Source of the DNA: Anomaloglossus baeobatrachus
Taxonomy: Eukaryota > Chordata > Amphibia > Anura > Aromobatidae
Length of the DNA stretch: 64,000 nucleotides
Assembly (NCBI RefSeq): GCF_048569485.1
Contig: NC_134356.1
Location: 96,472,604 to 96,536,603, forward strand
Direction of reading: 5' to 3'
Shown: piece by piece, positions 1-11,828 of the stretch
Layout: the number at the start of each line of letters is the position of its first letter
Position numbering within the stretch: the first letter of the stretch is position 1
Notes under the pieces: model-generated
The model's database searches: none
What the model saw: only the letters and a program-made list of their open reading frames with translations
Told to the model about the DNA's origin: nothing
Program-made: the position numbers and the translations under genes

Positions 1-2340
1 TAGTGCTGTCCCTTATTACATAGCATCCTCTCTTGTTATATATAGCGCTGTCCCTTATTACATAGCATCCTCTCGTTATGTAGAGCACTGTCCCTTATTA
101 CATAGCATCCTCTCGTTATGTAGAGCACTGTCTCTTATTACATAGCATCCTCTCGTTATGTAGAGCACTGTCTCTTATTACATAGCATCCTCTCGTTATG
201 TAGAGCACTGTCCCTTATTACATAGCATCCTCTCGTTATGTAGAGCACTGTCCCTTATTACATAGCATCCTCTCGTTATGTAGAGCACTGTCCTTTATTA
301 CATAGCATTCTCTCGTTATGTAGAGCACTGTCCCTTATTACATAGCATCCTCTCGTTATGTAGAGCACTGACCTTTATTACATAGCATCCTCTCGTTATG
401 TAGAGCACTGTCCCTTATTACATAGCATCCTCTCGTTATGTAGAGCACTGTCTCTTATTACATAGCATCCTCTCGTTATGTAGAGCACTGTCCCTTATTA
501 CATAGCATCCTCTCGTTATGTAGAGCACTGTCTCTTATTACATAGCATCCTCTCGTTATGTAGAGCACTGTCTCTTATTACATAGCATCCTCTCGTTATG
601 TAGAGCACTGTCTCTTATTACATAGCATCCTCTCGTTATGTAGAGCACTGTCCCTTATTACATAGCATCCTCTCGTTATGTAGAGCACTGTCCCTTATTA
701 CATAGCATCCTCTCGTTATGTAGAGCACTGTCTCTTATTACATAGCATCCTCTCGTTATGTAGAGCACTGTCTCTTATTACATAGCATCCTCTCGTTATG
801 TAGAGCACTGTCCCTTATTACATACCATTCTCTCGTTATGTAGAGCACTGTCTCTTATTACATAGCATCCTCTCGTTATGTAGAGCACTGTCCTTTATTA
901 CACAGTTTCCTCTCTTGTTATGTAAAGCACTGTCCCTTATTACATAGCATCCTCTCGTTATGTAGAGCACTGTCCTTTATTACATAGCATTCTCTCGTTA
1001 TGTAGAGCACTGTCCCTTATTACATAGCATCCTCTCGTTATGTAGAGCACTGACCTTTATTACATAGCATCCTCTCGTTATGTAGAGCACTGTCCCTTAT
1101 TACATAGCATCCTCTCGTTATGTAGAGCACTGTCTCTTATTACATAGCATCCTCTCGTTATGTAGAGCACTGTCCCTTATTATATAGCATTCTCTCGTTA
1201 TGTAGAGCACTGTCCCTTATTACATAGCATCCTCTCGTTATGTAGAGCACTGTCTCTTATTACATAGCATCCTCTCGTTATGTAGAGCACTGTCCCTTAT
1301 TACATAGCATCCTCTCGTTATGTAGAGCACTGTCTCTTATTACATAGCATCCTCTCGTTATGTAGAGCACTGTCTCTTATTACATAGCATCCTCTCGTTA
1401 TGTAGAGCACTGTCTCTTATTACATAGCATCCTCTCGTTATGTAGAGCACTGTCCCTTATTACATAGCATTCTCTCGTTATGTAGAGCACTGTCTCTTAT
1501 TACATAGCATCCTCTCGTTATGTAGAGCACTGTCTCTTATTACATAGCATCCTCTCGTTATGTAGAGCACTGTCTCTTATTACATAGCATCCTCTCGTTA
1601 TGTAGAGCACTGTCCCTTATTACATACCATTCTCTCGTTATGTAGAGCACTGTCTCTTATTACATAGCATCCTCTCGTTATGTAGAGCACTGTCCTTTAT
1701 TACACAGTTTCCTCTCTTGTTATGTAAAGCACTGTCCCTTATTACATAGCATCCTCTCGTTATGTAGAGCACTGTCTCTTATTACATAGCATCCTCTCGT
1801 TATGTAGAGCACTGTCCCTTATTACATAGCATCCTCTCGTTATGTAGAGCACTGTCTCTTATTACATAGCATCCTCTCGTTATGTAGAGCACTGTCCCTT
1901 ATTACATAGCATCCTCTCGTTATGTAGAGCACTGTCCCTTATTACATAGCATCCTCTCGTTATGTAGAGCACTGTCCTTTATTACACAGTTTCCTCTCTT
2001 GTTATGTAAAGCACTGTCCCTTATTACATAGCATCCTCTCGTTATGTAGAGCACTGTCCTTTATTACACAGTTTCCTCTCTTGTTATGTAAAGCACTGTC
2101 CCTTATTACACAGCTTCCCCTCTTGTAATGAAGAGCATTGTCCCTCATTACATAGCATCCTCTCTTGTTATATATAGTGCTGTCCCTTATTACATAGCAT
2201 TCTCTCTTGTTATGTAGAGCACTGTCCCTCATTACATAACATGCCCTCTTGTTATGTAGAGCGCTTCCCTTATTACACAGCATCCTCTCGTTATATACAG
2301 TATAGTACCTTCCCTTGTTATATAGTATCCTCTATTGTTA
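1..2340. repeat. 40-bp minisatellite array (about 57 copies)
   Basis: A 40-bp unit beginning TAGAGCACTGTCYCTTATTA repeats head to tail from the first base of the window, so the true start is outside. Most units differ only by C/T at one site, with rarer variants (ACTGACC, CATACCATTC, and a longer TTTCCTCTCTTGTTATG form). The variants recur in the same order, which shows block duplication on top of monomer duplication. Units after about 2090 are more diverged, as expected at an array edge. Open frames across it are only by-products of the repeat. Confidence 0.97.
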
Positions 2341-2549
2341 TGTACAGGCAGGGGCGGATTAAGGGTAACTATGGCCCCGGGCTGTTGAGTATCTGTGGGC
2401 CCCCCCCATCCCCACACACGGGTCATGTGACGGGTCCATCATCATACACCTGAAACAGATAATTTCTGAAAAATAGTTGGCTAAAATATAACCTAAAAAA
2501 CATCCAGTAATTAATAAATATACCCTTCAGCTAAAACAACCAAAACCAC
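2341..2549. other. Unclassified spacer with a hAT-like end
   Basis: Just after the array a motif CAGGGGCGGATTAAGG begins. A similar motif in the same orientation (CAGGGGCGGACACTGACAG) occurs at about 5312. Such ends resemble hAT-type termini, but no inverted partner was found. Nothing coding is visible. Confidence 0.3.
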
Positions 2550-2552
2550 TAA

Positions 2553-3309
2553 GGGTCCCATTACACGCAGCGACGCATCAGTGATCCGACCTGGCAGGGA
2601 TCGCTGGAACATCGCTACATGGTCGCTGGTGAGCTGTCAATCAGGCACATCTCCAGTGATCAGAGATCAGCCACCAGAGACCCGTGTAACGACGGCTCCC
2701 TGCTGGCTACTGTAATGCCAGGCCTGGATTCAGTTACCTGCATTGCACTCCGGAGCTCTCACCTACAGCCTGGACTGATCTGAGTTTGCAGGACTGCACC
2801 ACGAGCGTCGAGTGATTGATTCCCCGGCGATTGCGGTTCAGTTCATAACAGCTGCGTACATGCCGGGCTGCACTCCGGAGTTCAGGTGAGAAGCACCGGC
2901 GATCAGCCCGGGATGTCTGCAGCTGTCATGAACTGAACTGCAATCGCCGGGGAATCAATCACTCTGCGCTCGCGGTACAGTCTAGGCTTGAGTCTGGAGC
3001 TCAGGTGAGCGCTCCGGAGTGCAATGCAGGTACCTGAATCCAGGCCTGGCATTAGTGGAGGTTCCTCTGGTAGCCAGTCCGACGCTGCTCGGGCTCGTTG
3101 GTCTTCCGCCGTCAAACACGTCGATGCGTGCTGCACAGTGGGAGACCAAGGAGCAAAGAATGGTCCTGATCGTTTTGTCACGATCAGCGACCTCACATCA
3201 GGGGCCCGCTCGCTGCTGCTTTTCACACACAGCGATATCGCTAGCAAGGTCGCTGAGACGTCACAAAACCTGTGACATTTCAGCAATCTCGCTATGTGTG
3301 ACGGGGGCT
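2553..3309. mobile_element. PIF/Harbinger-like MITE (TAA target duplication)
   Basis: The ends GGGTCCCATTACACGCAGCGA and, inverted, AGCCCCCGTCACACATAGCGA are diverged terminal inverted repeats, flanked by TAA at 2550-2552 and 3310-3312. A 3-bp TWA duplication with G-rich ends fits PIF/Harbinger. The interior has no transposase; it holds a foldback element. The ends resemble the MITEs at 30786 and 51296 (GCGACATCGCT-type subterminal sequence). Confidence 0.6.
2695..3090. mobile_element. Foldback (hairpin) element nested in the MITE
   Basis: Long inverted arms: TAATGCCAGGCCTGGATTCA at about 2713 matches its reverse complement at about 3034-3053. An inner pair around CCGGCGATTGCGGTTCAGTT (2822) and AACTGAACTGCAATCGCCGG (2934) is also inverted. 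The element would fold almost end to end. A relative lies at 34274-34525. The outer left end is degraded, so that boundary is approximate. Confidence 0.6.
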
Positions 3310-3312
3310 TAA

Positions 3313-3706
3313 GGCCTAGTATTGAACAGTCCAACTTTAATCTGTAAACAAGACTATTGCAAAAAAAAAAAATATGAAAAACTAAGCAAAAAGCCCCTGT
3401 GTGAACATAGTTTAACAAATACTGAAGTAAAATACTCATCACATTCTAAGCGTCTGCACAAGGCCTTACACATACTGAGGTGAAAAAAAACCCTCACCAA
3501 TACTGAACATGGCACATGACCCTAGGCTTTGTTCACACAGGGGTTTTTGTTCTGCAGCAAAATCTGAGTAAAAGCTGCAGCTTGTTGTTAGCATGTATTA
3601 ACATTAATCCAATAAAAAAAAAAAAAAACCCTGCAAAACCGCCCGATGTGAACACAGCTTAACAAATAGAGTTTTTGTTACCTTAATACTGAACGTGTGC
3701 ACTAGG
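3313..3706. other. AT-rich repeat debris
   Basis: This stretch has several A-runs and repeated phrases such as GTGTGAACA and CAAATACTGA, the usual remains of small foldback elements. No gene, clear terminal repeat or target duplication was seen. Confidence 0.4.
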
Positions 3707-3708
3707 CC

Positions 3709-3872
3709 TTGGGCCACGTGCACATTGAGTATTTGGTGAGTTATTTACCTCATTATTTGTAAGGTCACATGCACATGTTCAGTATTTGGTGACTTTTTTT
3801 TACCTCCGTATTTTTTACAAATACTGAGGTAAAAAACCCCTCACCAAATACTCAATGTGCGCACACGGCCTT
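3709..3872. mobile_element. Small palindromic MITE
   Basis: CACATTGAGTATTTGGTGAG at about 3721 is repeated inverted as CTCACCAAATACTCAATGTG at about 3840, with inner arms around AATACTGAGGTAAAAAA. This makes a 160-bp foldback element related to the CATTGCGTA-type elements further right (for example 23127-23498). Confidence 0.55.
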
Positions 3873-4205
3873 ATTGTAGTAGTGAAAATCTATCTGGGGT
3901 ATGGGATTGGTATGGACTGATGTCCCCGGCCTGCACACTGTGTGTACCCCTCCATTCTGCTTGTATCATGTGTTTATATCCACTACATACATTATGATAC
4001 ATGCAGAATATCCTGATGGAGGGGCACACACAGTACCTGGAGACAGACATTGAAATATCCAAGATGGAGGGAGGGCCAGTGGGGCACAGTGTTCTGGGGT
4101 GTGTCTCCCATGCAGTTTCAATCCTCCATTCCCAATCTATATCTATATATCTATCTATATATACACATACCCACAGTGTATGTATTGGAAATGGAGAATT
4201 TAAAC
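3873..4205. other. Unannotated spacer
   Basis: No gene or recognisable element was seen apart from a short AT-rich run (ATCTATATATCTATCTATAT) near 4138. Confidence 0.4.
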
Positions 4206-4207
4206 TA

Positions 4208-5079
4208 CAGTGGAACCTTGGTTTACGAGAACAATCCGTTCTGGGACTGTGCTTGTTAACCAAGTTACTCATTCAGCAAAGCAAGATTTCCCATAGGAAA
4301 TCATTGCAATGCTGACAATTCGTTCCACAACTTGCTCCATCCTGGTCCCCTATTGTGCCATTCCACACACGCACAAACACACACAAACACGTACAAACTC
4401 ACACAAGCACGCACATGTTATGCTCACCTTACCTTCCATTCCATCGCCGGCCTCCTGGGACTTGCTGTTCGCTAGTACGGGCTGTGTATCGGGTTACCAT
4501 AACGACGAGGGAGAAACTTCCGCACCCAGAGCGCTGACGTCAAAGGCAGGAGCCGCTTGGCTCTGATTGGTCAGCGCGCTGCCTTTGAGTAGCAGCTGAC
4601 AAGGGAAGTTCCTGCCTCGTCGCAATGCTTGCCAATACACATCCTGGAGCGGCGAACTACAAGACCCAGGAGGCCGGCGATGGAACGGAAGGTACACATA
4701 TTATGCTCACCTTACCTTCCGTTCCATCGCCGGACTCATGGGTCTTTTAGTTTGCCGAGAGGATTCCTCTCTTGTCGCGATGTACTGGCGAACTACAAGA
4801 CCCATGAGGCCGGCGATGGAACGGAAGGTAAGGTGAACATAATACTGTATGTGTGTGCATGCGTGTGTGTTTGTGTGTTTTGTGCGTGCTTGTGTGTGTT
4901 TGTGTGGACTGCAAGAGCGGGTCAGAGTGCGGTGGATGTATGGAACCGGAAGTGTGTGCGGTGAGTATTCGCTCGTACAGCAAAGCTTTCTCGTAAACCG
5001 GGTTACAAATTTACAGCAAGCTTTGCTTGTTAAGTGAAATTCTTGTTAACTGGGTTACTCGTTAAGCGAGGTACCACTG
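4208..5079. mobile_element. Tigger/pogo-like Tc-mariner MITE, 872 bp
   Basis: The ends CAGTGGAACCTTGGTTTACG and, inverted, CAGTGGTACCTCGCTTAACG are flanked by the dinucleotide TA at 4206-4207 and 5080-5081. This is the pattern of Tigger/pogo-type Tc1-mariner elements. There is no transposase. The interior holds three alternating inverted copies of an arm containing TTCCRTTCCATCGCCGG, plus a left CA-rich and right GT-rich segment that pair with each other, so the whole element is a nested hairpin. Confidence 0.75.
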
Positions 5080-5139
5080 TACATAGATCAGATGCCCCAG
5101 AACACTTTGATAGAAGACACCCTCGCCCCCCCACCTTAC

Positions 5140-5245
5140 AGAAAGTTACATTCCCCCTTTCACATAGTGTGCCGCCATTGCCCCCCCTTTCACATAGTGT
5201 GCCGCCATTGCCCCCCCCTTTTACATAGTGTACCGCCATTGCTTG
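5140..5245. repeat. Three-copy tandem repeat (about 30 bp)
   Basis: CTTTCACATAGTGTGCCGCC is repeated with C-runs between copies, giving three units. Confidence 0.75.
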
Positions 5246-5311
5246 CTGCTAGTGAACAGGCCGGCAGGCACCTCCACAGAACAGGTCACCACTCAATGGT
5301 CCGTCTTCACA

Positions 5312-6019
5312 GGGGCGGACACTGACAGTCTAGGGCTACTGTGCAAGAAATTGTGCCTGCCCCCTCCCCTCAGTTTATGGCGACAAAGCTACAAATACAG
5401 ATATAGATACAATATATTACATAGTTCCCTCTCTTGTTATGTACATTAGCATACCTTACATATAATGAATTGTGGAGTGGAGAGGACTATATAATGAATT
5501 GTGGGTCAGGGAGGACACTGAAGACCACATAATGAATTGTGGGATGGGGAAGACACCGAGGACTATATAATGAATTGTGGGATGGGAGGACTTCCCCCAC
5601 ATATGTAACATCACCCCCTTCCCCACATATGAAACATTACCCACTTCCCCACATAAGTAACCATAATCCTTCCCCATTCAGCCCCAGCAGCATGGAGCCC
5701 CCCCACGTATAATATAATCCCCTTCCCTATACAGCCCCATGCATATAACATTACTCCCTTCACCACACAGCCCCCCAGCAAGCAGCATCACCCTCTTCTC
5801 CATGCAGCCCCCCTAGCTTGCAGCCCCAAGCAAGTAAATCTAACCCTAGCCTAGCCCTAAGCAGCCCTAAGACATACAAGATCACCCCTTTTCCCATCCA
5901 GCCCCATAACATATATATGTATATAAAAATATATAACTCACCTTTTCCCTGCACAATTCCCAATATGCAGCACTTTCACAGTACGATCCCCCATTATGCA
6001 GGCCCATACTGTACAATGC
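5312..6019. other. Low-grade repeats and a stray monomer of the 40-bp array
   Basis: Positions about 5414-5443 read TATTACATAGTTCCCTCTCT followed by TGTTATGTA, a clear single copy of the long variant of the 1-2340 unit. After it come three or four diverged repeats of ATAATGAATTGTGG (5462-5583). Then come C-rich phrases of the type CCCCATTATGCAGGCCCATA, which also flank the right side of the next element. No gene. Confidence 0.55.
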
Positions 6020-6820
6020 TTAAAGGGAAGGTATCGCGGTTTTTTATTTTTGTATTAAAAATAGTGATTATGAAATCAAGTATTTCTAATACAAAATGAA
6101 AATCGCAGCTTATTTAGTTTTTATGTAATTCTTATTTTACTGGAGGCACTGGGGGCTGCCATGCTGGAATTGCCTTGTGTGTAACGACAGTAACTCCTTC
6201 CTTTATGGCAGCCCCTGTGCATAGACTCTGATAGTCGGGCTCCGACCCCTTGCCATACGTTACAGTGGGCGTCTGCTGTGACGTGGACGCGCCCCCTGGG
6301 CTGTCCAGAACACAAGAGGGAGGAGTTCAGCGCCATTATTGTGGAGCTCACAGCGTGTGCTGTTTGCTCCACTTTACTCCTGTCAACCGCCGGGATGTGT
6401 GAGTACGGGCCGCCTCCCCTCCCCTCCTTACTGTCTCCGATGACATCCCATCCTTCCGTTCTCCCCAGCCCCTGCTCTGCCCCAGCTACTGCCACCGCCG
6501 TTACCGTCTCCAATGACACTCCCCTCCCTCCGTTCTCCCAAGTCCTCGCTCTGCCCGCTGCCGCAGCTCCCCCAGCTCTGCCCGCCGCTGCTGTGTGTGT
6601 GTGTGTGTGCGCGCGCGATTGTACAGGTATGTGCGATATCGTGAGTGTGTGTGAGTGTATGCGATCGGGTGTGTGAGTGTATGCGATCGGATGTGTGAAA
6701 TGTCGGCCGGACGCAGGGGAGGATGGCATGCAGCACAGCTGCCTGGAGCGCCCACCGGAGGTCACAGGGAGGAATGATGTGAAAGGTGTGTGTGTGTGGC
6801 ACAAGGTCCCCATCAGGGGT

Positions 6821-6823
<3 letters not shown>

Positions 6824-6874
<51 letters not shown>
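6824..6874. repeat. (GT)n microsatellite
   Basis: About 25 uninterrupted GT dinucleotides, then a short GC-alternating tail. A shorter GT run lies at 6591-6610. Confidence 0.95.
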
Positions 6875-6892
6875 ACGCGCGCGCCACTGTAT

Positions 6893-8228
6893 GTGTGTAC
6901 CGGTGATACTGTCTGCAGGGTTGTGTATCTAATCCTATCCTGTGTGATACTGTCTGCAGGGTTGTGTATCTAATCCTATCCTGTGTGATACTGTCTGCAG
7001 GGTTGTGTATCTAATCCTATCCTGTGTGATACTGTCTGCTGAGCTGTGTATCTAATCCTATCCTGTGTGATACTGTCTGCTGAGCTGTGTATCTAATCCT
7101 ATCCTGTGTGATACTGTCTGCTGAGCCGTGTATCTAATCCTATCCTGTGTGATACGGTCTGCTGAGCCGTGTATCTAATCTTCTCCTCTGTGATACTGTC
7201 TGCTGAGCCGTGTATCTAATCCTGTCCTGTGTGATACTGTCTGCTGAGCCGTGTATCTCATCCTCTCCTGTGTGATGCTGTCTGCTGAGCTGTGTATCTC
7301 ATCCTCTCCTGTGTGATGCTGTCTGCTGAGCTGTGTATCTAATCCTATCCTGTGTGATACTGTCTGCTGAGCTGTGTATCTAATCCTATCCTGTGTGATA
7401 CTGTCTGCTCAGCTGTGTATCTAATCCTCTCCTGTGTGATACTGTCTGCTGAGCCGTGTATCTAATCCTGTCCTGTGTGATACTGTCTGCTGAGCCGTGT
7501 ATCTAATCCTATCCTGTGTGATACTGTCTGCTGAGCTGTGTATCTAATCCTATCCTCTGTGATACTGTCTGCTGAGCCGTGTATCTAATCCTGTCCTGGG
7601 TGATGCTGTCTGCTGAGCTGTGTATCTAATCCTATTCTCTGTGATACTGTCTGCTGAGCCGTGTATCTAATCCTATCCTCTGTGATACGGTCTGCTGAGC
7701 CGTGTATCTAATCCTATCCTCTGTGATACTGTCTGCTGAGCCGTGTATCTAATCCTGTCCTGTGTGATACTGTCTGCTGAGCCGTGTATCTAATCCTCTC
7801 CTGGGTGATACTGTCTGCTGAGCCGTGTATCTAATCCTGTCCTGTGTGATACTGTCTGCTGAGCCGTGTATCTAATCCTGTCCTGTGTGATACTGTCTAC
7901 TGAGCCGTGTATCTAATCCTATCCTGTGTGATACTGTCTGCTGAGCTGTGTATCTAATCCTCTCCTGTGTGGTACTGTCTGCTGAGCCGTGTATCTAATC
8001 CTATCCTGTGTGATATTCCTGCTGAGCTGTGTATCTAATCCTGTCCTGTGTGGTACTGTCTGCTGAGCCGTGTATCTAATCCTATCCTGTGTGATATTCC
8101 TGCTGAGCTGTGTATCTAATCCTCTCCTGTGTGGTACTGTCTGCTGAGCCGTGTATCTAATCCTATCCTGTGTGATATTCCTGCTGAGCTGTGTATCTAA
8201 TCCTCTCCTATGTGATACTCCTGCTGTC
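6893..8228. repeat. 41-bp minisatellite (about 32 copies)
   Basis: The unit begins TGTGTGATACTGTCTGCTGA and repeats every 41 bp. Early units have CAGGGTTG in place of the later TGAGCCG/TGAGCTG. From about 7960 a two-unit pattern alternates GATATTCCTGCTGAG and GGTACTGTCTGCTGAG forms, a small higher-order repeat. The array lies wholly inside the TTAA-flanked element. Confidence 0.95.
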
Positions 8229-8532
8229 CTTGGTGACACTTTAGACATTTCTGGTCACCATGAAAATGGCTGTGCACTGTGTCCCTACATGTCATTCTCT
8301 GTTGTAAACACTCAGATTAGGAGGGGGGAGGCGACATCACACACAGGAGAGCAGACTCCGCCCACTTTACGGCAGGCTGTAATCTGAGCTTTTTATACAG
8401 TGGAAATTCAGTAGGATTTCAGAAGCTGCTCCCCCTAGTGTTTAACAGTGGAAAATATCAAACTTTTTAATTTTTTTTTATATTTTGCACAATTAAAAAA
8501 AAAAAAAAATAATATTTAAACAAAACATTTAA

Positions 8533-9817
8533 CCCTTTCACGACCGGCCGATTTTTCGCTTTCCGTTTTTTTTTTTTCGCCATTCTTTTTCTGAGAGACG
8601 TAACTTTTTTATTTTTCAGTCAATATGGTCATGTGAGGGCTCATTTTTTGCGGAACGAGCTGTACTTTTAAATGAAACCATCAGTTTTACCATATTGTGT
8701 ACTAGAAAATGGCAAAAAAATTCCAAATGCTGAAAAATTGCAAAAAAAGTGCGATAGCACTATAGTTTTTGAGATATTTTATTCACTGTGTTCACTATAT
8801 GGTAAAACTGATGTGTGGGTGTGATGCCTCAGGTCAGTGCGAGTTCGTAGACATCAAACATGTATAGGTTTACTTTTATATAAGGGGTTAAAAAAAAATC
8901 GGAAGTTTGTCCGAAAAAAGTGGCGCACGTTTTACGCCATATTCCGTGACCCGTAGCGTTCTCATTTTTCGGTATCTTAGGCTCAATGACGGCTTATTTT
9001 TTGCGTCTCGAGCTGACGTTTTTACCGGTACCATTTTTGCGCAGATGCTACGTTTTGATCGCCTCTTATTGCATTTTGCGCAAAAGTTGTGGCGACAAAA
9101 AAACGTCGTTTTGGCGTTTGGAATTTTTTTGCCGCTACGCCGTTTACTGATCAGATTAATTGATTTTATATTTTGATAGATCGGGCGTTTCTGAACGCGG
9201 CGATACCAAATGTGTGTATATTTTTTATTTTTTTAACCCTTTAATTTTCAATGGGGCGAATGGGGGGTGATTTGAACTTTTAGGTTTTTTTGTTTTTTTT
9301 TAATTTTTTAAAACTTATTTTTTTACTTTTTTTTTTTATTTTACTAGTCCCCCTAGGGGGCTATTGCGATCAGCATTCCGATCGCTCTGCAGTATCTGCT
9401 GATCACAGCTGGAAGGCTGTAAACAGCAGATACGCTGCCTTTCTCTTTTGCTGTGCCCCGGGCACAGCGAAAGTGAAACAAATTCATGTGTAGTACAGGA
9501 GTCATCACATGACCCTGTACTACCATGACAACTATCGGGAGTCACGTGATCGCGTCACGTGACTTCCGGTTTCGGCGGTAAGTAAAACTTTACCGCGATT
9601 GCGCTTATAATGGCGCTGTCATGTATTGACAGCGCCATTATAAGGGGTTAATCGGCACGAGCAGATAACGATTCTGCTCGTGCCTAGCAGGCACACATCT
9701 CAGCTGTGAAAATCAGCTGAGATGTGCGCCGATCGCGGCATGCTGCCGCCGGAGGACCGCGGGCAGTAAGATTATGTCATTTAGGACGTAATTTTACGGC
9801 CCGCGGTCGTTAAGGGG
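8533..9817. mobile_element. piggyBac-like non-autonomous element
   Basis: The ends CCCTTTCACGACCGGCCG and, inverted, CCCCTTAACGACCGCGGGCC are flanked by TTAA at 8529-8532 and 9818-9821. TTAA with CCYT ends is the piggyBac signature. A perfect hairpin, TATAATGGCGCTGTCA and its complement, lies at about 9608-9643 near the right end. No intact transposase is visible. It sits inside the 6024-9875 element, so it is the younger insertion. Confidence 0.7.
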
Positions 9818-9879
9818 TTAAACATTATTACTTTACATTTTTTTTCAGTTTTTTTTTTTTGACGATATCTTCCCTTTAA

Positions 9880-10262
9880 TATGCAGGCTCATACTGTAGA
9901 GTCCTTAATATGCCGGCCCATAGTGTGTAATCCCCCATTATGCAGGCCCATACTGTACAATCCTTAATATGCCGGCCCATAGTGTGTAATCCCCCATTAT
10001 GCAGGCTCATACTGTACAATCCCCCAATTTCTATTCTTGTAATATTGTATAATATGAAAGTAATAAAATATATGTTTTATTACTTACTTACTTCCTATGT
10101 AAATAGCATAGATCTCTAGCCCCATGGGCATTGCATAGCCGTGTGGGCGTCTACATGCTTTATTTGATTACTTTTATATTACACAATATAACAACACAGG
10201 GATGGGTAGGAAGGGGTTAATATCTCTCACAGGCGCCTGTATGTAGGTCAGAATGCTTTTTT
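9880..10262. other. Spacer with local repeats
   Basis: It starts with two or three copies of ATGCAGGCYCATACTGTA / CCGGCCCATAGTGTGTAATC, the same local repeat that sits left of 6020. The rest is AT-rich and shows no gene. Confidence 0.5.
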
Positions 10263-10271
10263 GCACTGACA

Positions 10272-11070
10272 GGTTCCCTATAGTGATGTGTCGGTCGCGA
10301 ACGATCCGACGCAAAGATCCGGCTCCCTGCAGTGACCGACAGGAGCCGGATCACCAGTGGGAGCCACTAAAATCGCTAAGGCTGCTTTCACACATCCGGT
10401 TTTTGCAGTGTGGCTCAAAAACCTATGCAACGGATGCGGCGAAAAAAACGGATCCGTTGCATACGTTTTTCCATGCGGCCCGTCTGTTTTTTGACGGATG
10501 CAGCTTGATACTGAGCATGCGCAGTTCAAAAAAACGCATCCGGCGTCCATAGGCTTGCATTGCAAATCGCGCCGCATCGCGCCGGTTCCGGTGCAATGTG
10601 TTTTTTTCGCCGTACAAAAAAACGTGCCAGGCAACGTTCCATCCGGCCACCGCATGGGCTAAATATGCCACATCCGGCAAAAAACGGACGCAACGCAAGG
10701 CCATGCGGCACAATACGGCGCAAATGCAAGTCTATGTGGAAAAACCGCAACCGGCGGCCCAAAAAAACGGTTGGGTTTTTTCGGCAAAGAGCCGTATTGT
10801 GCCGCTCAGCAAAAACCGGATGTGTGAAAGCAGCCTAAATGGCTCTTTTCGCCACTGAAACCCTGCCCACTCCGCGATCTTAATGGTCCCTTGTAAGTGG
10901 GCGGGGTTTAGCCGCGGGTGGGCGGGGTTACTATAATCTTGAATATGTGTTCACCTGGGGTGAACACATATTTAATAAGGAGCCGAGAACGATCCGAATG
11001 AGCCGCCTCTTTTTGGTGAGCGGAGCCATGGGAACCGGACCACCAAAAAGAGCCGGACTGCCCAGCACTA
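10272..11070. mobile_element. Non-autonomous DNA transposon with TAGTG-type ends
   Basis: The left end TAGTGATGTGTCGGTCGCGA and the inverted right end TAGTGCTGGGCAGTCCGGCT are diverged terminal inverted repeats, with matching GAACGATCCG phrases inside each end. A hairpin AATATGTGTTCACC / GGTGAACACATATT lies at 10941-10973. The superfamily is not certain and no target duplication was confirmed. It is interrupted by the element at 10380. Confidence 0.5.
10380..10835. mobile_element. PIF/Harbinger-like MITE, 456 bp (TAA)
   Basis: Perfect ends GGCTGCTTTCACACATCCGG in both orientations, flanked by TAA at 10377-10379 and 10836-10838. It inserted in the surrounding TAGTG-type element. The interior is CpG-rich and has no transposase. 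The ends are close to those of the elements at 35653-36079 and 63938. Confidence 0.8.
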
Positions 11071-11499
11071 GATCCCTTTAATATGCAGGCCCATGTTGGA
11101 ATATCCAGTGATACAGTGTGACCCCCCCAAAAAAACAAACCCCTCCTCACATGACTCACCCTTATTTCTGTGTATGACACCTCTCGCTCCATGGTGCAGC
11201 TCCGCTCCTTTCAGTTCTTCCAGAAACCTCAGCCTGTTCAGCAGCCACCGCACACACGGAAGTGCTGGAGGAAGCCCCGCCCCTTCCGGTGACATCACCA
11301 CCTCACAGGAGAAAATACATTCTAGCCACAGGGTGATTACTGCGGCTACGTGTGCGGCGCCTTCCCTGTTCTTACCTGTGTTCATCACGTGACCTCCCAA
11401 ACACCCCCAGTGACATGACACCTCAGGCGCCGGGCGCACAGGCTGTGGCGATGCCTCCCGCTACACTGAGGGCTGATATTCTGCTCATACCGCAGTACA

Positions 11500-11828
11500 A
11501 GGCACAGCAGCGCTAGTGATAATAATGAGGGTTAGATAATGCTGGAGCCCACAGCCCAGTCACGACATGTCGCCAGTGACAGGCCGATGTGCCGGGCTCA
11601 TACTCCGCAGGACTATTCATTCCCGCACAGTGACAGCTCCCGGGTATCTCACCGTCCCCCTGGGAAGGGCGGGACACCCATCGCCATCTCTGATTGGTAG
11701 GTAGTGGTTAAGGGGAGGAGTCGAGGTTATAAATACTAGCAGCCGCGCCGCGTCCATACCGCTATAGAGGCTGCTGTGTGACGTCCTTACATCCGGGTAT
11801 CTGCCAACACGACCCTTCCTAGTGCATC
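11500..11828 (+). promoter_or_regulatory. KCT2: KCT2 promoter / 5' region
   Basis: A CpG-rich stretch directly upstream of the first coding exon. TATAAATA at 11728-11735 would place transcription start near 11760, giving a short 5' leader before the ATG at 11829. TGATTGG at about 11690 contains an inverted-CCAAT-type core (ATTGG) and GGGGAGGAG lies between the two. This is inferred from sequence only. Confidence 0.5.

Larger units (their letters stand above)
6024..9875. mobile_element. TTAA-flanked non-autonomous transposon, 3.85 kb
   Basis: The ends AGGGAAGGTATCG and, inverted, AGGGAAGATATCG are flanked by TTAA at 6020-6023 and 9876-9879. The outside sequence (ATGCAGGCCCATACTGTACA-like) is shared on both sides, which confirms insertion into a local repeat. 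TTAA duplication points to the piggyBac or Kolobok superfamilies. There is no transposase. The interior carries a CpG-rich segment, GT runs, a 41-bp minisatellite and a nested element at 8533-9817. Confidence 0.75.

Noticed and set aside
1-2340. Regular 40-bp repeats resembling a CRISPR array
   Set aside because: The whole unit repeats, with no unique spacers, and the context is vertebrate. It is a minisatellite.
6121-6876. 251-codon frame on the minus strand
   Set aside because: Its N-terminal part is a (CA)n translation, the rest has no recognisable domain, and it lies in a TTAA element.
10253-10858. Multiple 80-125-codon frames on both strands
   Set aside because: All lie in the CpG-rich palindromic interior of the MITE at 10380-10835 and mirror each other.
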